Numbered from the stretch's first letter, positions 10,157-19,715 are shown. The stretch: 33,457 bases of DNA from Podochytrium sp. JEL0797 (GCA_027596195.1 JADGJG010000181.1:1-33457); one strand, 5' to 3'. Made by a program: numbers and translations. The notes: generated by a model from the letters alone, not told the origin.

Positions 10157-10403
10157 CTAGTCTCGAATCCATCCCCTATCTACTTCTCTCTGCCAAAAAA
10201 ATTCTTTTTTCATCATTTCAAGTATCTAGGGTCTGGCTTCAAACTTGGGGAAAAAAGCGATCTCCATCCCACCGACAAGCCAACTGCCGCCCGATCCCCT
10301 CAAAAACTACACCCTCCAAACTTGGCGTAGACATGGGTTAGTACTTGCTTATTCAGAATCCTGAAGCTCACCGGGATCTGTGTGGCCATTTTTGCGTTAT
10401 CGG
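9948..10403. repeat. left arm of 456-bp perfect inverted repeat
   Basis: This segment is the exact reverse complement of 14668-15123: coordinate pairs sum to 25071 throughout, with no gap or mismatch seen. It contains an exon and intron of the secreted-protein gene (minus) and the 5' side of the RecQ-like helicase (plus). Confidence 0.95.
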
Positions 10404-11979
10404 GAATACTCTCAAAAGCACCCCAATCGACGCAACTGTCCTTCATATACATCTGAATGCGATCAGCGAGTCACTCATCGGCCATCCTCTCCGCGTTTCA
10501 CAACTCATGGCCTCATCTGCCGCCATCAACGGCCAAGACGTCTTAGTGGTGACACCAACGGGTTCCGGAAAGACTCAAGCGTTCGCCGTATCGTCGATCT
10601 ACCTGCGCGAGCATGTGGAGCCAAAAGGGGAAGGGTTGACTGCGGTTGTGTGTCCTCTCACTGCGCTGCAGAAACAACAAGTTGGCGTCTTCAACTCGCA
10701 ATCTGCCACTGCCAAAGGAGCAGTCTTGGGATCCGCGGATACGGACAACGAGACTTTGGGCAAGATCGCGACGGGTTCTGTTTGCATCGTTTGGATGACT
10801 CCCGAATATTTGGTCTGGCTGTTTTCGAAAGACCCGACTGCCACCAAAGCATTTCAACACTTCAAGGTACAAGTCATGCTCTGGGTCCTAGATGAAGTTC
10901 ACCTCTTCCTTGATGCCGGTGACAGTTGGCGGAAGTCCTATCAAGAGCTTGCTCGAATCCGCGGACGTTTCCCATCCATTCCGATCATGGCACTTTCAGC
11001 AACCATTCCTGTCAACATGGTAGCAAGACTGAAGCGTGAGCTGGGTCTAGGAGACTCGAGGGACCTCTGCGAGATTGTTGCGGATGTGGATCGGCCTCTC
11101 GCGTTATTTGAGGTCCGCCAAAAGTCATCGCTGCGGAAAGACTTCCAGTTCCTTGTTGACGCATTGGTCAACAATCCCACCTCAAGCGAATTCCTTCCCG
11201 CCCTCATTTTCGACAACAACAAGGACGAACTTCTCAAAATCGCCAAGCTGATTGATGACGCGTGTGATGGAGACGAGCGGTTTGTCCTCTTCACAGCTGA
11301 CAGCTCTACCGTGGAGAAGGATCAAGTCATTTCGAATCTTGATTTGCATCCAAGAAAACACCTTGTCATTGCTGCAACTTCTGCATTTGGGGTGGGGATG
11401 AACCCAAAGGAGGTGGCTCTGGTTGTCCATAACTCGATTCCCAGTGTTGCAAGCGATTTACTTCAAGAGATTGGCCGTGGGGGGCGGAATGGACGTCCTT
11501 TTCGTTCCATTGTCCTATACAAGGATGGTGACATCAAGCCTGAGTGGAGAGATTCTCCCGTCCTCCTCTTGTTTGTTGATTCCGAGTGTCTTTGTCGCCG
11601 CTGGGTTTTGAATTCCTACTTTCTTGGTGGGCAAGAGCGGATTGTACGGGACATTTGCTGTGACCAGTGCTCTGGGTACAAGTTTTCTCATCCTGTTGTC
11701 ATGCAGGTGCAAACCCAACGAAAGCAGAGTATGAGAAGCCTCCCTCTTGCCACCCAGGAAAGGCTGGTGGACGAAGTTTTGGCTCTCCGAGTCGAGTTGT
11801 TTCGGGGAATGCATGAGAACCAACTCGTGAGGGAGTTTCCTTCCAGGCTGGTGATGCAGGTTGTGTCCAACTCAGGTCGCAAGGCCATTCGTGACAGTTC
11901 ATTCCAGTGGCCAGTCGGGATGTGTACGGAGGTGAAACAGAGAGTTTCTGCTATTATTTTGAAAGAGGAATACAAATAA
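10345..11979 (+). CDS. RecQ-family ATP-dependent DNA helicase
   Basis: RecQ helicases unwind DNA 3'-5' and act in recombination and repair; truncated RecQ genes are also common in fungal mobile and subtelomeric DNA. Visible motifs: a RecQ-like lead-in, SLIGHPLRVSQLMASSAAIN; Walker A TPTGSGKT; DEVH box in VLDEVHLFLDAG; motif III ALSATIP; motif VI QEIGRGGRNGRP; then the RecQ zinc-binding segment with CRRWVLNSYFLGG and CCDQC. No HRDC domain follows. The frame opens at 10345, but the first in-frame ATG is at 10507, after the Q-motif-like region, so the true N-terminus is probably spliced from a 5' exon. The inverted repeat offers an ATGG and a GTTAGT donor at 10332-10341, but no acceptor I tried gives the right phase. 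The frame is uninterrupted. Confidence 0.85.
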   Translation: MLIQNPEAHRDLCGHFCVIGNTLKSTPIDATVLHIHLNAISESLIGHPLRVSQLMASSAAINGQDVLVVTPTGSGKTQAFAVSSIYLREHVEPKGEGLTAVVCPLTALQKQQVGVFNSQSATAKGAVLGSADTDNETLGKIATGSVCIVWMTPEYLVWLFSKDPTATKAFQHFKVQVMLWVLDEVHLFLDAGDSWRKSYQELARIRGRFPSIPIMALSATIPVNMVARLKRELGLGDSRDLCEIVADVDRPLALFEVRQKSSLRKDFQFLVDALVNNPTSSEFLPALIFDNNKDELLKIAKLIDDACDGDERFVLFTADSSTVEKDQVISNLDLHPRKHLVIAATSAFGVGMNPKEVALVVHNSIPSVASDLLQEIGRGGRNGRPFRSIVLYKDGDIKPEWRDSPVLLLFVDSECLCRRWVLNSYFLGGQERIVRDICCDQCSGYKFSHPVVMQVQTQRKQSMRSLPLATQERLVDEVLALRVELFRGMHENQLVREFPSRLVMQVVSNSGRKAIRDSSFQWPVGMCTEVKQRVSAIILKEEYK

Positions 11980-11985
11980 ACCAAT

Positions 11986-14738
11986 TCACGCATCGTCATC
12001 CAAAAACGCGTCGTCTTCCTCTTCTTCCTCCCTTCCACCCTCCTCCGCCTCAAACCCGCCACTACGCGTTTTGTAGCGCTCAATCAGTGAAAAGAGATAC
12101 TTTGAACTGAGCTCATCCAAAGCCGTGACCTCATGATCGTCCAAACAAAAGTCATTCACCCCATCCCCATCCTTATCCTGCCGCAACATCTTTCTCACAG
12201 ACGCCCGAAACGCGTCGTACTCCGAACCCCGATCAACATCGCGATGGTACCCATTTTTCTCGAGCCCAAACTGCTTGAAAAGCAACGTTGACAACTCGTG
12301 GAAATAGGGCGACACTAACGACAGCTTGACAGTGTGATCCCAATTTCGGTTCGTCCCAGCCGCCCTCTCGGCTTGCTTGTAGTATTTGACAATGTATTCC
12401 ATTCCCAAATCAACCTCGTAGTTGCTGTCGGGCTTTCCTTCCGAGTTCAAAAACTTGTTGCCCAAGATCAACTTGCTGTCGTGTTGGGAGAAGACCGAAA
12501 GATGCTCAATCAGCTCGCGAGCGGTTCCATGGCAGTACTTGGGACAGAATTTTTTGAAGAAGGGCAGAAAGATCTTTTCGAGTCGCAGAATCCCCTCGCC
12601 GTCCGCATGTTTGATGCACTGGTAGTAGACCTCATACCTCGCGAACAGAGTAATGAACTGGACAATGTAGTTTTGGAACGGATGATTGATCTTTGGGACC
12701 AGCTTGAGTTTGACCACAGGCCGTTTGGTGGTGGTTGTGTAGCTCTCCCAGGAGTAAGCAGACTCCTCAAACAGAATCGACATGCATGCTTCCAAAACCA
12801 CAGCAAAGAGCTTCTTTGGTGACTCCTGCTCTCCAGCTTCTTCAATCAACAACTCAACCATCTCCGCGAGGTAACAGTGAAAAGCTCCTCGCATGCCGGC
12901 CTCCATCTCGTAAAACGGGAACTTCTGGCCTGGCAGGGTCTTGTTCTGGAGCCGACAGAATTGCGCAAATGTGCCTTGCAGAGAGGGGCACCAGGAGAAT
13001 TTCTTGATGATGCCGCAGAGGATGGCCATTCTCCGGTGGAAGTCGCCGAAAACACGCATAAAGTGCTTGAATTGGTCAACATCTGAGGAGTAGTGCTCGA
13101 AACAGCGAATAAAGAAAGCAGCAAGGATGTTTTGCATTGTGAGGCCGTCACCATGCACAGCAACACGGGCATCTTGATGGGCAGGGACTTGGAGATGCTT
13201 GGAGAGGGCCTCGAGAATCTTTACTGTACCGGACCTTGTAGTTTCGGCCTTGTCAATGATGGGGAGGGGGATGATACTGGTTTTGGCGCATGACCGTCGA
13301 GGATACCGTTTGGCCAGTTTTTGTATTCTGCTGAAGAGTTCAGGGATTAGAACGTGCACATGGTCCTTGAGCCACTGAAAATTGTCTGATGAGGGCAGGA
13401 TGTCCTCGGGAGTGAGATCGCTCAAGCTGATTTTGGGAGTGTCAGGTAGCTGGTTCTCAAGGAAGTAATAAAGTAGCCGCAAAGAGTTCGAGAATGGAAG
13501 CGGTGTTGATGGTCTGCGTTCTTTTGGTACACGCGAAACTGCATGTCAACATTGTCATAGACGAGCTGAAGTTTTCCAGGTCGGTATAAGCCAGCCAGGC
13601 GAAGTATGATGGCTGCAAGTTCCCCAATGTGGCGGTACAAAGTTTGCGGAGACACACAAAGGCCGAGGCGGTTCAAAAAGCTGATGGATTGAGTGGACGC
13701 GCCTTTACTGTAGAGCATGAGAGTAAAAGTCGTTTGTATTGTGTTGTTTGATTGGTTGTGGGAGTTGATAAGGATCAAAAACAACGCCAGCCATCGAATC
13801 TGCTGCAGGCCACACAGGTGTTGAACAAGCAGAGACAGAAAAGGGGCGCATTCCATCCACGTGTTCAGCTCCTCCACGCAATCAGGGACAAGAGGGTAGG
13901 TAACAGGAGGGGGTTCATGTGTCGCAGCGCCGGCAAGCTCGTTGGAGCTCAAATCACGGGACAAACTGAAGGCAGCAGTGACTTGCGATGCAGGAGAGAG
14001 AGACTCCGATTGTCTCGTCATCGCTTTCGCTTTTGAGCAGGGTCAAGAGTTGGTCCTTGCGTTGGACACGGGCGAGTTTGGCTTCAAGTTTGGCTTGCCT
14101 CCTTCTCTCCTCCTCCTCCAATACATGCAACCTCTCCTCTTCTTGCTTCTGCTGAGTCTCCAATCGTTTGGCTTTGTTCGCGGCATCCAGCGCAACGTAG
14201 CCAAGGGCCCGAGGCGAAATGCCTGCATCAGGACCAAGATTACGCAGGGACGGTCGAAAATCCCTGACGTTTGAGAAAGGATTGAATGCATGCAGAGCTT
14301 GTTGCCCTGGTGAGGAAGCAAAGATTGGCATCGCTTTTCTGTCGCTGCGGCGTGGGCCCGGACTGGAGGAAGACGGAGGTGACGGGTTTGAGGGGCCTGC
14401 AGCAGGTGCAACATCTGCGAACATAGCTATTAGGACTCCGGATGCAGTAGTGGGGCACGACAATGCTTACCCAGCGGAGACGCGAATGCCCTAGACAAGT
14501 TGGAGAGTCAGCGTCGTTTGATCTCTTCAGCTTGAGCCTTCTTGCGCTTTTGCGAGAGTCTCGCTGCTTCAAGACTACTGCGAGGCTTTTCCGGAGTGTT
14601 GGAGGGGCCGTAGGAGTCGGAATCGCTTGAATCGGAAGAGTCTGTTGAGAAGCAAAACGGTTATTTGCCGATAACGCAAAAATGGCCACACAGATCCCGG
14701 TGAGCTTCAGGATTCTGAATAAGCAAGTACTAACCCAT
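11986..14738 (-). pseudogene. DUF6589-like protein gene with three lesions
   Basis: Likely start is a four-base exon, ATGG at 14735-14738, in the right inverted repeat; a 93-nt intron (14642-14734) joins to an MDSSDSSDSDSYGPSN N-terminus. A second intron (14415-14470, CTAAT branch) is clean. The N-terminal third is disordered and then a charged coiled coil (about QQKQEEERLHVLEEEERRRQ). The conserved core has LQLVYDNVDMQFRVYQ, then VHGDGLTMQNIL, QFKHFMRVFGDFHRRMAIL and HFYCH-type helices, as in fungal DUF6589 proteins (recalled from family knowledge). The end is very acidic. Breaks: an in-frame TGA at 14508-14510, a shift near 14000-14030 and another near 13480-13500, inside the core after HQHRFHS. 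None is explained by a GT-AG intron. The biochemical function of DUF6589 is unknown. Confidence 0.7.
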
Positions 14739-15123
14739 GTCTACGCCAAGTTTGGAGGGTGTAGTTTTTGAGGGGATCGGGCGGCAGTTGGCTTGTCGGT
14801 GGGATGGAGATCGCTTTTTTCCCCAAGTTTGAAGCCAGACCCTAGATACTTGAAATGATGAAAAAAGAATTTTTTTGGCAGAGAGAAGTAGATAGGGGAT
14901 GGATTCGAGACTAGCAATGCCAAGCAAACCACTGGTACTTTCCGACTCCCGATCCATGCAAGCCGGACACAATCCCGATGCCTGGCCAGCAAGTCTACAT
15001 CAAAGATGAGCTCAACTTCTGCATCAATCTGCCAAACCCAAACAGCATCATATTGGTGAGTTTGTCTTACCCTGGAAGTCCTATCCACTGATCTATCACT
15101 TTTTCATAACATCCCATAGCAAA
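14668..15123. repeat. right arm of 456-bp perfect inverted repeat
   Basis: Exact reverse complement of 9948-10403. It supplies the predicted ATGG first exon and most of the first intron of the DUF6589-like gene, and an orphan copy of the secreted-protein exon on the plus strand. Homology stops abruptly three bases into that gene's next exon. Confidence 0.95.
14915..15055 (+). pseudogene. orphan exon of the cysteine-rich secreted-protein gene
   Basis: Identical to the 47-codon exon at 10016-10156, with its donor and 64-nt intron also copied. After the acceptor only caaa is shared; the following sequence has no relation to the real second exon. It is a passenger fragment with no downstream coding part. 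Confidence 0.85.
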
Positions 15124-15133
15124 GATGCCTTGG

Positions 15134-15252
15134 CATTTTGATGGTTTATTTGCTTTTGATGGTTAAGCTTTCTGCTTAAAACCATCAGGTGCGGAGGATT
15201 TATTGTTTATGTGTACACCAACATAATTAAAGCTTTATGCTTGAAACCATCA
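15134..15252. repeat. nested tgatggt/accatca repeats next to the inverted repeat
   Basis: Two ttttgatggtt words (near 15137 and 15155) face two aaaccatcag words (near 15178 and 15243). The pair tgatggttaagc - tttct - gcttaaaaccatca (about 15157-15187) can fold into a hairpin with a two-base bulge. The block starts just outside the 456-bp repeat. Confidence 0.6.
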
Positions 15253-15454
15253 GTTCACGATCCCTGGAAACACAGCGTCGGTAAATTGGCTGGTTCCTTC
15301 GCTCCCGTTGTCTGCCATCAAAGCAAGAGTGAATATCGCATTCGTACAACCGCGAGTGCAACGAAAAACAACAAACCAGACAAATCTACTGTATACATGC
15401 AGATAAACCGTTTGGAGAGTTGGAGACGTCATTCTCATCAACACGTTACCGAGC

Positions 15455-15700
15455 TCACGGATTCCATGTTCCGACAAATCGTTTGAGGGAGACTTCCGCG
15501 GTGGTATCAGCAGAATCGATCCATTTGTCTGGATCGCCGAGGGCGTGTTTGGTTGGTGGGGAGGTTGCGACCCATTTGATGGGGACGATTTCGGGAGACT
15601 TGTCATCTGTAATGTTGGTGTGCGGATGCAATGAATATTTTATACCAGTGACCGGTGCTGGCTGCGCTGTGTCGACGACTGGAGGATCGGGGGAAGCCAT
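15455..15700 (-). CDS. small hypothetical protein (81 residues)
   Basis: An ATG-initiated frame with no recognised domain. It is proline-rich at the start (MASPDPPVVDTAQPAPV), has IVPIKWVATSPPTKHALGDP in the middle, and no TM segment or signal peptide. A TAA-containing A/T-rich stretch precedes the start. It may equally be a chance frame; amino-acid composition is the only support. Confidence 0.3.
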   Translation of the reverse strand: MASPDPPVVDTAQPAPVTGIKYSLHPHTNITDDKSPEIVPIKWVATSPPTKHALGDPDKWIDSADTTAEVSLKRFVGTWNP

Positions 15701-16058
15701 CGTGAGATATACCGAAAGATTTTTTTTGTAAAGGCGTTTGATACCGAATCCCCTTTTTGAAGGTGCCAGTCAATTTATTTTTTACGCTCCAATAGCAAGA
15801 TCAAACGGAGGTCGACTATCAAATCTACGAAACAGCCTCTATCACACTGCAGGGTCAAAAGCACGATATGGAATCTTGTTCGCAGGCAATGTGAATTCTG
15901 GTTCAGGGACGTGGCGACAGAATCGCGATTCATCTGTGAAGTGGTAATGTAACGTAAACGCGTTCTAAAGGTGCGTCAAAAGAAACTGTTCTTTCTTCAA
16001 ATAATTTGAAAAAATTAATCCAATAAGAAAGACACAGCTCCTCTTGAACCGCCTTGCT
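15701..16058. other. intergenic, nothing recognised
   Basis: A/T-rich spacer between the small hypothetical frame and the first C2H2 gene. The plus-strand 69-residue frame inside (15738-15947) has no domain and no supporting signals. Confidence 0.5.
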
Positions 16059-16734
16059 CTAAGTACAAGAAACGACAAAATTTAGAAATATGAACGCGAA
16101 AAACGCCAAAACAATAAAGGAGGTCATCTCCAAACCTTCAGCGGCACCCTCCTCCTGCACAGGCAACACAAACGGAAACTGAAGCGCACCGAAAAATTCG
16201 TCCAAATAGTTTGACTGTGTGTTTGGGAGAGGTGGTAGTTGCGGATGTTCTTCATGCATCATGGCGAGAGGTTCCGCATTCGCCGCGACATCGGATGTGG
16301 GATCCAACTCGGTGGAGATGGTGTGGTCACTTTTAACGTGTTTGTTGAGTTGATCCTCTATTATTACGAGTTTAGCGCGAGTTTGGAGCGACACGCCACC
16401 CAGCCGGAAAATCCAACACTTCAGCGACCCTCAGTCCATGTCAAAAAAATCAAGATGCTCAACTGCGATAAAACGATTTGGTGCAGTCTTCAAACGCGCA
16501 CTTAACTTTCTTGATACCCTTGTGCACGCGGGTGTGGCGAGCGAGGTGGCCCCTACCAAGGCGGACGAGTGTTAGAGTCGGCGGGACGAATATTGACCCA
16601 AAACTCAACGAAGAACTGAAGCTCTTTTCACAGTTTTCGATTCGGCACGTGTATCGTTTCTGTGGTTTTGTGGCTTGGAGTGGAGGTTTGGATGGGTTGG
16701 TTGGCGGCGAGGCCGAGGAGGCGGCGGGGGCCAT
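16059..16734 (-). CDS. C2H2 zinc-finger protein 1, with hydrophobic C-terminal tail
   Basis: Exons 16610-16734, 16464-16552 and 16059-16357 (513 nt, 170 residues). Two C2H2 fingers: finger 1 starts YTCRIENCEKSFSSS and is split after that serine by a phase-2 intron before GHLARHTRVH; finger 2 is CAFEDCTKSFY, then after intron 2 KDQLNKHVKSDH, giving C-x4-C-x12-H-x4-H. Both donors are GTTGAG, unlike the GTGAGT of its paralogues. The rest is acidic and proline-rich, then ends MTSFIVLAFFAFIFLNFVV plus SCT, a hydrophobic stretch long enough to span a membrane. It lacks the S-(I/V)-S-F-L-x-D tail shared by the other four genes of the cluster. It is likely a DNA-binding protein, perhaps tail-anchored to a membrane. 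Confidence 0.75.
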
Positions 16735-17034
16735 TCTGTCGGGTGTCTAATCGATTTTTTCTCCCTCACGATATATATTCTGCCGTGTTTTTTGCGCATT
16801 TCCAAAATTGTTGTTGACGATCGCAAGAGCAGCCTGTCCAGCCGAATCAGAAAAATACGAGTTGCCGCTAAAAGCATTGGTCGTCTGTTCGATGGACGCG
16901 TTTGTGGAAATCCCAGCAGTGAGGTTTGTGACCAGAGAGCCGTTGAACCCGGCGGAAGGGAAGTAGCAGTACATTCCGACAAATCCGAGGGTGATTTCCA
17001 TGTTCGAAAATCTTTTCACTTGAAGTCGCGTGCC
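16735..17034. other. spacer with an unassigned open frame
   Basis: Upstream of C2H2 gene 1. A minus-strand frame (16747-17019) rich in Asn, Ser and Gly looks coding-like in composition, with segments such as GMYCYFPSAGFNGSLVTNL, but shows no domain and no intron signals. It may be a fragment of a lost gene. Confidence 0.35.
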
Positions 17035-17134
17035 AAGAACCTCGAATGCGATAAAAACGATTAAACGCGCGTTTGGCTTTTTTGATACCCCTGTGTTCGC
17101 GGACTTTGCGACCGAGATAGACGATATATAGCAT
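17035..17134 (-). pseudogene. relic of a C2H2 finger gene
   Basis: On the minus strand it reads VREHRGIKKAKRAFNRFYRI, aligning with HTRVHKGIKKVKCAFEDC and SFYR of C2H2 gene 1. The DNA match is patchy but clear (ggtatcaaraaag, gcgcgttt, cgtttttatcgca). The zinc-binding cysteines and the finger 1 histidine spacing are lost. It is a decayed partial duplicate of its neighbour. Confidence 0.65.
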
Positions 17135-17274
17135 TGCGGAGAGTTTAAAAATTAAAACTTAATGAAGAAATGGTTTTCGAGTAGGCAGTTGCATCGTATC
17201 TTTTACGCGTTCCAAAGAAATAACGAAGTTATTACAATGCTTATATTTTGAAATATTGAATGCCTAAAACCTAT

Positions 17275-17987
17275 TCAATCCACCAAAAATGAAATCGAGG
17301 TCTTGCTGGCAGGCGCCAGCGATGCGCCCGAATCCCTCCACCGGTGCTCACACAGCGGGTGTGATTCGACCGGTGGACTCGTGGGTGGCGTTGACGCTGA
17401 AAATGAAGTGAACTTGGGATAAGAGGGTGCTGGCATTGAACTCTGGTCCACCTCTGGTTGATACCATAAACCACGTGGGGTTGATTCCACTGGGGACGGG
17501 GAGAGGGTGGAGGTGGGGGAGCAAGGAGATGCGAGACGAGTCTGCTCTTGGGATTCAGCGGCGATGCGGTTGAAGTGCGACTTAATGTGCTGTCTGTTTG
17601 TTTTGGTTGTGAAAAAGTTGGTTCAGCGAAAAGTGACTCATGAGTTGCACTTGCAAAATGGAGATTGACTCGATAGGGGACGCGAGGAGATAAGGGGAAA
17701 AACAACTCACAGCGCATTGTCGGCCCTGAAGAAGGTCCTCTCACACCCAGGCACGGTGCATTGGTGGCGCTTGACTCCAGTGTGGATGTGGTTGTGGCGT
17801 GAGAGGTGGCCACTGAGGGAATTGGGGGTCAATAAGCGGTGGCTGCGGGTCAACAAGGAACTCACGAGGTTGAAAAGTTCTTGCCGCATCCGGGTGTCTT
17901 GCAGTGATACCGTTTGAGGGCTTTGGCGGGGCGAGAAGCGAGGGAAGGCGGCGCAGAGGCAATCAACTCGGAGATCAAAGCGTTCAT
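17275..17987 (-). CDS. C2H2 zinc-finger protein 2
   Basis: Exons 17866-17987, 17711-17812 and 17275-17593 (543 nt, 180 residues). It starts MNALISELIASAPPS. Finger 1 is CKTPGCGKNFSTS, split at the serine codon (phase 2), then GHLSRHNHIH. Finger 2 is CTVPGCERTFFRADNAL, split by intron 2 (phase 2), then QHIKSH. A Ser/Pro-rich region follows and the protein ends SKTSISFLVD at the stop. Paired fingers with a TGVKR linker fit sequence-specific DNA binding. The start was chosen as the ATG in frame with finger 1 after no upstream acceptor was seen. The gene order and strand match C2H2 genes 1, 3 and 4. Confidence 0.85.
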
Positions 17988-18598
17988 TGAATTTGACGAT
18001 TTTTTGTTCGGGCGATTTCGGAACCCAAAAAGCCTTTCTTTTGAGATCTCGATGGTTGAGGGAAAATTTCAGCTGCATTGTTGGAGAGGATCAAATGGCC
18101 ACTCGCGTCAATTTCGCTGGCTTGTTGTTTGGGTTGCATTTTACCCAGCTTACGGGGTCATATATTTGAGGAAGGTGGTGGTGAAGCCGCGCGTTCGCTT
18201 GGAGAATCGTGGTGTCGGGCAAATGTTGCGGTTTCGCTTTCTGGTGGTGACTCTATCTGCTTGCAATCGCCAGGTGTTGAATATGTTGTTGAACGTTGAA
18301 GGTGGCTCAACATGCAATCACAAAAGAAATTCATTTTGGGGGGCTTGTGTCCATCGGGATCGGGAATGGCGCAATTCCTCACTATTTTCCGATGATCCGA
18401 GGGCACGCAACATTTCTTGTTAACTCCTCCGTCAAGTTGTTAATTTGCTTATCGTTCTTGAAGGTTGTGAAAAGGCGCACGCCCACGAAAACCATACCTT
18501 GATCAAAAAGTTCGTCTTCAAACAACATTATTTTTATTAGATTAAGTTAGAATATAAAGAGTTCGGGTATTAGGAGTAGGAAAGTAGGAATAAAGTAT
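17988..18598. other. intergenic, probable upstream region of C2H2 gene 2
   Basis: No coding stretch is supported in this 611-bp gap. The minus-strand frame at 18158-18406 has no finger, no domain and no splice sites. It should include the promoter of C2H2 gene 2 and the 3' UTR of C2H2 gene 3, but I see no distinct motif. Confidence 0.45.
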
Positions 18599-19321
18599 TC
18601 AGTCAATTAGGAACGAAACGGATGTTTTCGAAAGTGGCGCCTTTGGCACCTCCGAATGGGTTGACTGAGACGCACTGATATCACGGATTGCGAGATTCTC
18701 TGCCGACAGTGACGCGATGGAAGGTGGCGTGGCGAATGCATTTGGACTGCTTGGTTCGTGCACGGGATCAATAGTGGCCGGCATCACCGCGCGCACTTTC
18801 GGAGGCGGAGGCGCTCTTCTTTTCTTGGCAGCCTTTGCTGCTTCCTTTTCAATTCTCCGATGGTGTGCGACGGCGTGCTGACTACTAATTCGATTAGTGA
18901 TTTGGGCGGGCCTTACGCCATAATTTGCATGGCTTGCCGAGACTCACGTCATGTTATCATGGCGGTGAAAGAAGCGCGAGCAGTCGGCAACGGTGCATTT
19001 GAAGCGGTGTGGCGATCCCGTGTGGATCCGCGAGTGGCGCGAGAGGTGGCCACTGGGAATCCGTTGTAAATCACTTTTCGCAACGCACGCACTGCCATAC
19101 CTTGTTGAGAACGTGTTTCCACATGTTGGACACTCGTACCGCTTGCGCTGCCGACCATCTACCGTGTACCGTCCGTCGTGTGGTTGTGGTGACATGGATC
19201 CGTGTTCCGTAAAGGTTTCCGAGTCGCTGGCGGCCATTGCTAATGGTTTTTGCTGGCTGAGATTGTTGCTTGTTGGTGAATCCTTGGCATTCGATTCATC
19301 ATGAGTGTCAGCAAGATCCAT
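18599..19321 (-). CDS. C2H2 zinc-finger protein 3
   Basis: Exons 19101-19321, 18948-19052 and 18599-18881 (609 nt, 202 residues), from the first true ATG (MDLADTHDESN). The N-terminus is acidic and polar. Finger 1 is YECPTCGNTFSTS, split at the serine codon by a 48-nt phase-2 intron, then GHLSRHSRIH. Finger 2 is CTVADCSRFFHRHDNMT, split by intron 2 (phase 2), then QHAVAHHRR. A basic stretch (KAAKKRRAPPPPK) may be a nuclear signal. It ends SKTSVSFLID at the stop. Finger 1 uses C-x2-C; most paralogues have C-x4-C. Intron 2 has actaat and attagt arms around its branch site. Confidence 0.85.
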
Positions 19322-19715
19322 CACGTTTGTCGCTTCGCGATAAGGACAAAAATCAACATGCGCATCATCATCGCGTGCCCTAGTCACCTGATTCAAATTT
19401 CGGGTGCCGCGGCCACGGCGTCAAAGTAGACACCCACAGGCAGAGTTGGAGCTCGTCTCCTTATCGCGCGGAAGCAAACTGTCAGCCCCCGTCAGAGGCG
19501 GAAAGACTTGGCACTTGGCACCCACAAGTTTCCTACTACAAACTCTATTATAAATACGGAAGAGCCAAGGGAAAACTTGTTCTTTCCCTTGCTTGTACCA
19601 TTTGGCTTTATCATTCATTCGGTCACTCTTGTTCTGACATTATTTCACAGTTTTTGTACATATTTACACTTAGAAAACAGAAAAGAAATCATAAAAAACA
19701 AAATCATCCATCGAT
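19322..19715. other. intergenic between C2H2 genes 4 and 3
   Basis: No gene is supported. It should hold the 3' UTR of C2H2 gene 4 and the promoter of gene 3, which are on the same strand. A/T-rich near 19600-19710. Confidence 0.45.

Larger units (their letters stand above)
9948..15123. mobile_element. 5.2-kb inverted-repeat unit carrying RecQ-like helicase and DUF6589-like gene
   Basis: The unit is delimited by perfect 456-bp inverted repeats. Between them lie only two genes, a RecQ-family helicase (+) and a DUF6589-like protein (-), transcribed inward from the two arms and ending 6 bp apart. No target-site duplication is visible at the outer ends (gttgt on the left, gatgc on the right), so this is not a simple terminal-inverted-repeat transposon. 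It may be a domesticated or composite element, a large inverted duplication, or a subtelomere-derived block like those carrying telomere-linked RecQ helicases in other fungi. The mobile-element call is inference from architecture and gene content. Confidence 0.5.

Noticed and set aside
9983..10330. 115-codon frame present identically in both inverted arms
   Set aside because: Duplicated only because the arm is duplicated; it is antisense to the secreted-protein exon, which has splice sites and a coherent Cys pattern.
9948..15123. classical terminal-inverted-repeat transposon
   Set aside because: No target-site duplication at the outer ends, arms contain a host-like exon, and no recognised DDE transposase is present.
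15738..15947. 69-codon plus-strand frame
   Set aside because: No domain, no intron or promoter signal, ordinary length for chance in A/T-rich spacer.
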